Assembly: GCA_041485845.1 (NCBI GenBank)
Contig: JBGPKH010000546.1
Coordinates: 1 to 6,191 of the forward strand
Length of the DNA: 6,191 nucleotides
From: OMOG01 sp041485845
Lineage (GTDB): Bacteria > Acidobacteriota > Terriglobia > Bryobacterales > Bryobacteraceae
Direction of reading: 5' to 3'
A program made the translations under genes and the position numbers. The notes under the pieces were generated by a model. It was not told where the DNA came from and did no database searches. It worked only from the letters and a program-made list of their open reading frames with translations. Shown one piece after another: positions 4,264 to 6,191 of this stretch (position 1 is its first letter; each line of letters starts with the position of its first letter).

Positions 4264-6191
4264 TTGGCGGGCATCTTCCTCCGCAGCTCGTCGAAAAAGT
4301 TCAGCAGGACCGTCACGTGTACCGGCGCTTTGCTGTCGGCCTGCGCCCCTTGCGCCGGGAAGACCACGAAGCGCTTGCCATCGGGCGCCAGGTCGAAACT
4401 CCAGAGACCGCCCGTCCGTGCGATGGCTGTCTCGGACCATTGGCGGGGCTTGTCCGGCACGAACGATTCGCCTTTGGCCGTGTAGCCGGCCACCATGATC
4501 CGGTTGTCGACGCCTAAGTAGAACAGCTCCCGTCCATTGCGCGACCACACGGGAAACCGGCCGCCGGCAGTCGAGATCTGCCACTTGCCGCCTGACGCCC
4601 CCAGAGGGAACGGCCGGACAAACACCTGGACGATCGTGGATTCGGCGGAAGCATATGCCAGCCAGTGTCCATCGGGCGAGAAGGCAGGGTCGACGTGGTC
4701 TGTTCCCTCCTCCAGGTACCGCTCAGGCTTGCCCGGCTTGGGGCGATCCGGGTCGCTGGTGTCCAGCGGCAGCGTCCAAATCGCGCTGTGAGCGCTGACC
4801 TGGGAGAAGGCCAGACGGCGCCCGTCGGGCGATAAGGAATTCGGCCTGACGTCTTCCTTTGTGCTGAAAAGCGGTTGCGGCGGGGCGGAGCCGTCCGCGC
4901 GGATCCACCAGATGCCAAATTCGCCGTTGGCGATGGCGCCGGAACCGAAGAGGATGTGCTTGCCGTCGGGCGTCCAGACCGGGTAACGGTTGAAGCTGTT
5001 GTTGAAGGTGAGGCGCGGCATGGCATTGCGTTGCGGGTCGTAGACGAAGAGGTCCCCGAGCATCGTCAGCGCCAGCCGTTTGCCATCCGGGGAAAGGCGG
5101 GGGGTGTTCGTAAACGTGGGCGTGGTCACCAGCGGCTGCGTCTTTCCCGCGCTGTCCATCCACGCGATAGGCCACGCCACGGTGCTGCCGGACTTGCCGC
5201 TCAGATACACGAAGGTTCCGGTCTGGGAGAAGTCGAGCTGCCCGCTGCCCTGATTTACGACGCCTGCGACATCATCGAGCACGGGAGCCGGCATGCCGCG
5301 CGTTTCCAGGCGCGCCAGGTCGAACGGCACGCCGAACAGCGTGCCCTGGTGGACGTAGACCAGGTGGCCGCTGGGAAGATAGCGGCCGAAGTAACCTCCG
5401 CGCTGCACGATCTTCGGCTGCCCCGTTTTGAGGGAGAGGACTTCCACATTGGCGTCCTCATAACCGCCGCCCGCGGTGACGCCCGATGCCGTGACCAGAA
5501 CGGCCTGGCCACCGGGCAGGATCTGGGGCCAGCGATAAGTTCTCTCGCCGTGGGCCTCGGGCTTGAAAAGGATCTGCGGGGTTCCGCCCGCTTCGGGAAC
5601 ACGCGAAAGGTGAAGGGCATCCAGAGCGGCGATGATGTTGCCATCCTCGCCCCAGGCCGCGCCGCGCGGTATGGTAGCCTCGCACAACGTGACCGCCGCC
5701 CCGCCCTGCACCGAGATTTTCTTCATCTTGTTCCCATCGAAGAAACCGATCCACTGGCCGTCTGGCTTAAAGAACGGGTCGGCTGCCTCCTCGGTGCCGG
5801 CCAGAATGTTGGACTTGGATTGATCCAGCAGCCGCGTGGCAAGTTGCGTCGTTCCGCCCGCGGCGCGCACAGGAAACACCAGCCGGGTTCCATCCGGAGA
5901 AATCACCGCAGTTGTGCGAGAGCCCGCCACCGCATCGGCGCCGAGCTCGGCGCTGAAGCGCATCATGGGGAGGCCGGGCGGCCACATCACGCGCCACCAG
6001 CCCGCGAGCGCCACCGCGGAGACTATCGCCAGCAGCGCCGCCCACACCGGCCACAGCGAAGCTCGGCGGGTGACAGACGACAAAGGGCGATCGTCTGTCC
6101 CACCGGGGTATGGCTCGGCGTCTGGTTCATCCAGCGCCATCCGCGCATCGCCGATATCGCGCAGCCGCATCCTGGGGTCCTTGCGCAGGCA
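4260..6191 (-). CDS. Ser/Thr protein kinase with PD40 beta-propeller, missing its N-terminal kinase domain at the window edge ('kinase A')
   Basis: The frame runs in from the right edge and gives 643 residues to TGA at 4262-4260. The first visible residues, 'CLRKDPRMRLRDIGDARMALDE', are the last helix of a bacterial Ser/Thr kinase domain ('RCLxKDPxxRLxDIGxARxxL'), so the ATP-binding and catalytic lobes lie outside. An acidic/polar linker follows, then one membrane helix (visible residues ~47-64, 'WPVWAALLAIVSAVALAG', bases ~6053-6000). The rest is a propeller with about eleven blade motifs, among them 'VISPDGTRLVFP', 'RLSPDGKRLALT', 'VWTPDGKHILFG', 'SLSPDGRRLAFS', 'AFSPDGHWLAYAS' and 'LAPDGKRFVVF', ending in 'VLLNFFDELRRKMPAK'. 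An ATG at 6170 opens a long frame but lies inside the kinase-domain end, so I do not use it as the start. It is the first gene of the A-B-C series here and closely resembles the kinase B C-terminus. Catalytic competence cannot be judged. Confidence 0.9.
   Translation of the reverse strand, partial: CLRKDPRMRLRDIGDARMALDEPDAEPYPGGTDDRPLSSVTRRASLWPVWAALLAIVSAVALAGWWRVMWPPGLPMMRFSAELGADAVAGSRTTAVISPDGTRLVFPVRAAGGTTQLATRLLDQSKSNILAGTEEAADPFFKPDGQWIGFFDGNKMKKISVQGGAAVTLCEATIPRGAAWGEDGNIIAALDALHLSRVPEAGGTPQILFKPEAHGERTYRWPQILPGGQAVLVTASGVTAGGGYEDANVEVLSLKTGQPKIVQRGGYFGRYLPSGHLVYVHQGTLFGVPFDLARLETRGMPAPVLDDVAGVVNQGSGQLDFSQTGTFVYLSGKSGSTVAWPIAWMDSAGKTQPLVTTPTFTNTPRLSPDGKRLALTMLGDLFVYDPQRNAMPRLTFNNSFNRYPVWTPDGKHILFGSGAIANGEFGIWWIRADGSAPPQPLFSTKEDVRPNSLSPDGRRLAFSQVSAHSAIWTLPLDTSDPDRPKPGKPERYLEEGTDHVDPAFSPDGHWLAYASAESTIVQVFVRPFPLGASGGKWQISTAGGRFPVWSRNGRELFYLGVDNRIMVAGYTAKGESFVPDKPRQWSETAIARTGGLWSFDLAPDGKRFVVFPAQGAQADSKAPVHVTVLLNFFDELRRKMPAK
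4278..4282 (-). promoter_or_regulatory. Shine-Dalgarno GGAGG before the kinase B start
   Basis: GGAGG lies in the 'LRRK' codons at the end of kinase A, 14 bases before the ATG of the kinase B remnant, longer than the usual spacing. It corresponds in position to the GGAGG used by kinase C and to the same conserved tail codons. With the ATGA overlap it points to coupled translation. Confidence 0.5.

Overview
The window is GC-rich DNA dominated by paralogous serine/threonine protein kinases that carry a membrane segment and a C-terminal beta-propeller of WD40-like PD40/TolB repeats (recurring 'SPDG' blades). Expanded families of such kinases, with openings like 'SIAHYRI..KLGEGGMG' and tails like 'LLNWFxEL', are typical of soil Acidobacteria of the Solibacter/Bryobacter type. 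I infer that origin from protein style only; no marker gene is present.

Layout. (1) Bases 1-544, plus strand: the C-terminal 180 residues of a PD40 propeller protein that starts outside the window. (2) Bases 545-820: a convergent gap with no convincing gene, except at 778-816 a plus-strand scrap matching the start of a kinase of this family. (3) Bases 821-3454, minus strand: 'kinase C', the only complete gene, 877 residues. (4) Bases 3451-4263: the ruins of a further minus-strand paralogue, 'kinase B'. Its first ~34 codons (4263-4161) and last ~73 codons (3672-3451) survive. Between them lies foreign-looking DNA with a frameshifted, internally deleted nucleotidyltransferase-like pseudogene on the plus strand (3760-4079), followed by a compact run of three hairpins (4102-4158). 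(5) Bases 4260-6191, minus strand: 'kinase A', which enters from the right edge with only the last few kinase-domain residues, the membrane segment and the whole propeller.

Kinases A, B and C were apparently a tandem, translationally coupled operon. The A stop overlaps the B start (ATGA), the B stop overlaps the C start (GTGA), and the C stop again overlaps an ATG (ATGA) that leads into a seven-codon dead end. In each case a GGAGG or GGGAG Shine-Dalgarno lies inside the last codons of the upstream gene. The middle gene was gutted while both its ends, and so both coupling junctions, were kept. Kinase C may now depend on readthrough from kinase A or on a TATAAT-like element in front of the B remnant. 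Intact products would be membrane-anchored sensor kinases with a cytoplasmic kinase domain and, by inference, an extracytoplasmic propeller.

I see no credible wholly new system. The notable content is the genome-rearrangement record: a gutted paralogue, an adjoining REP-like hairpin cluster, and truncated kinase pieces at both ends of kinase C.
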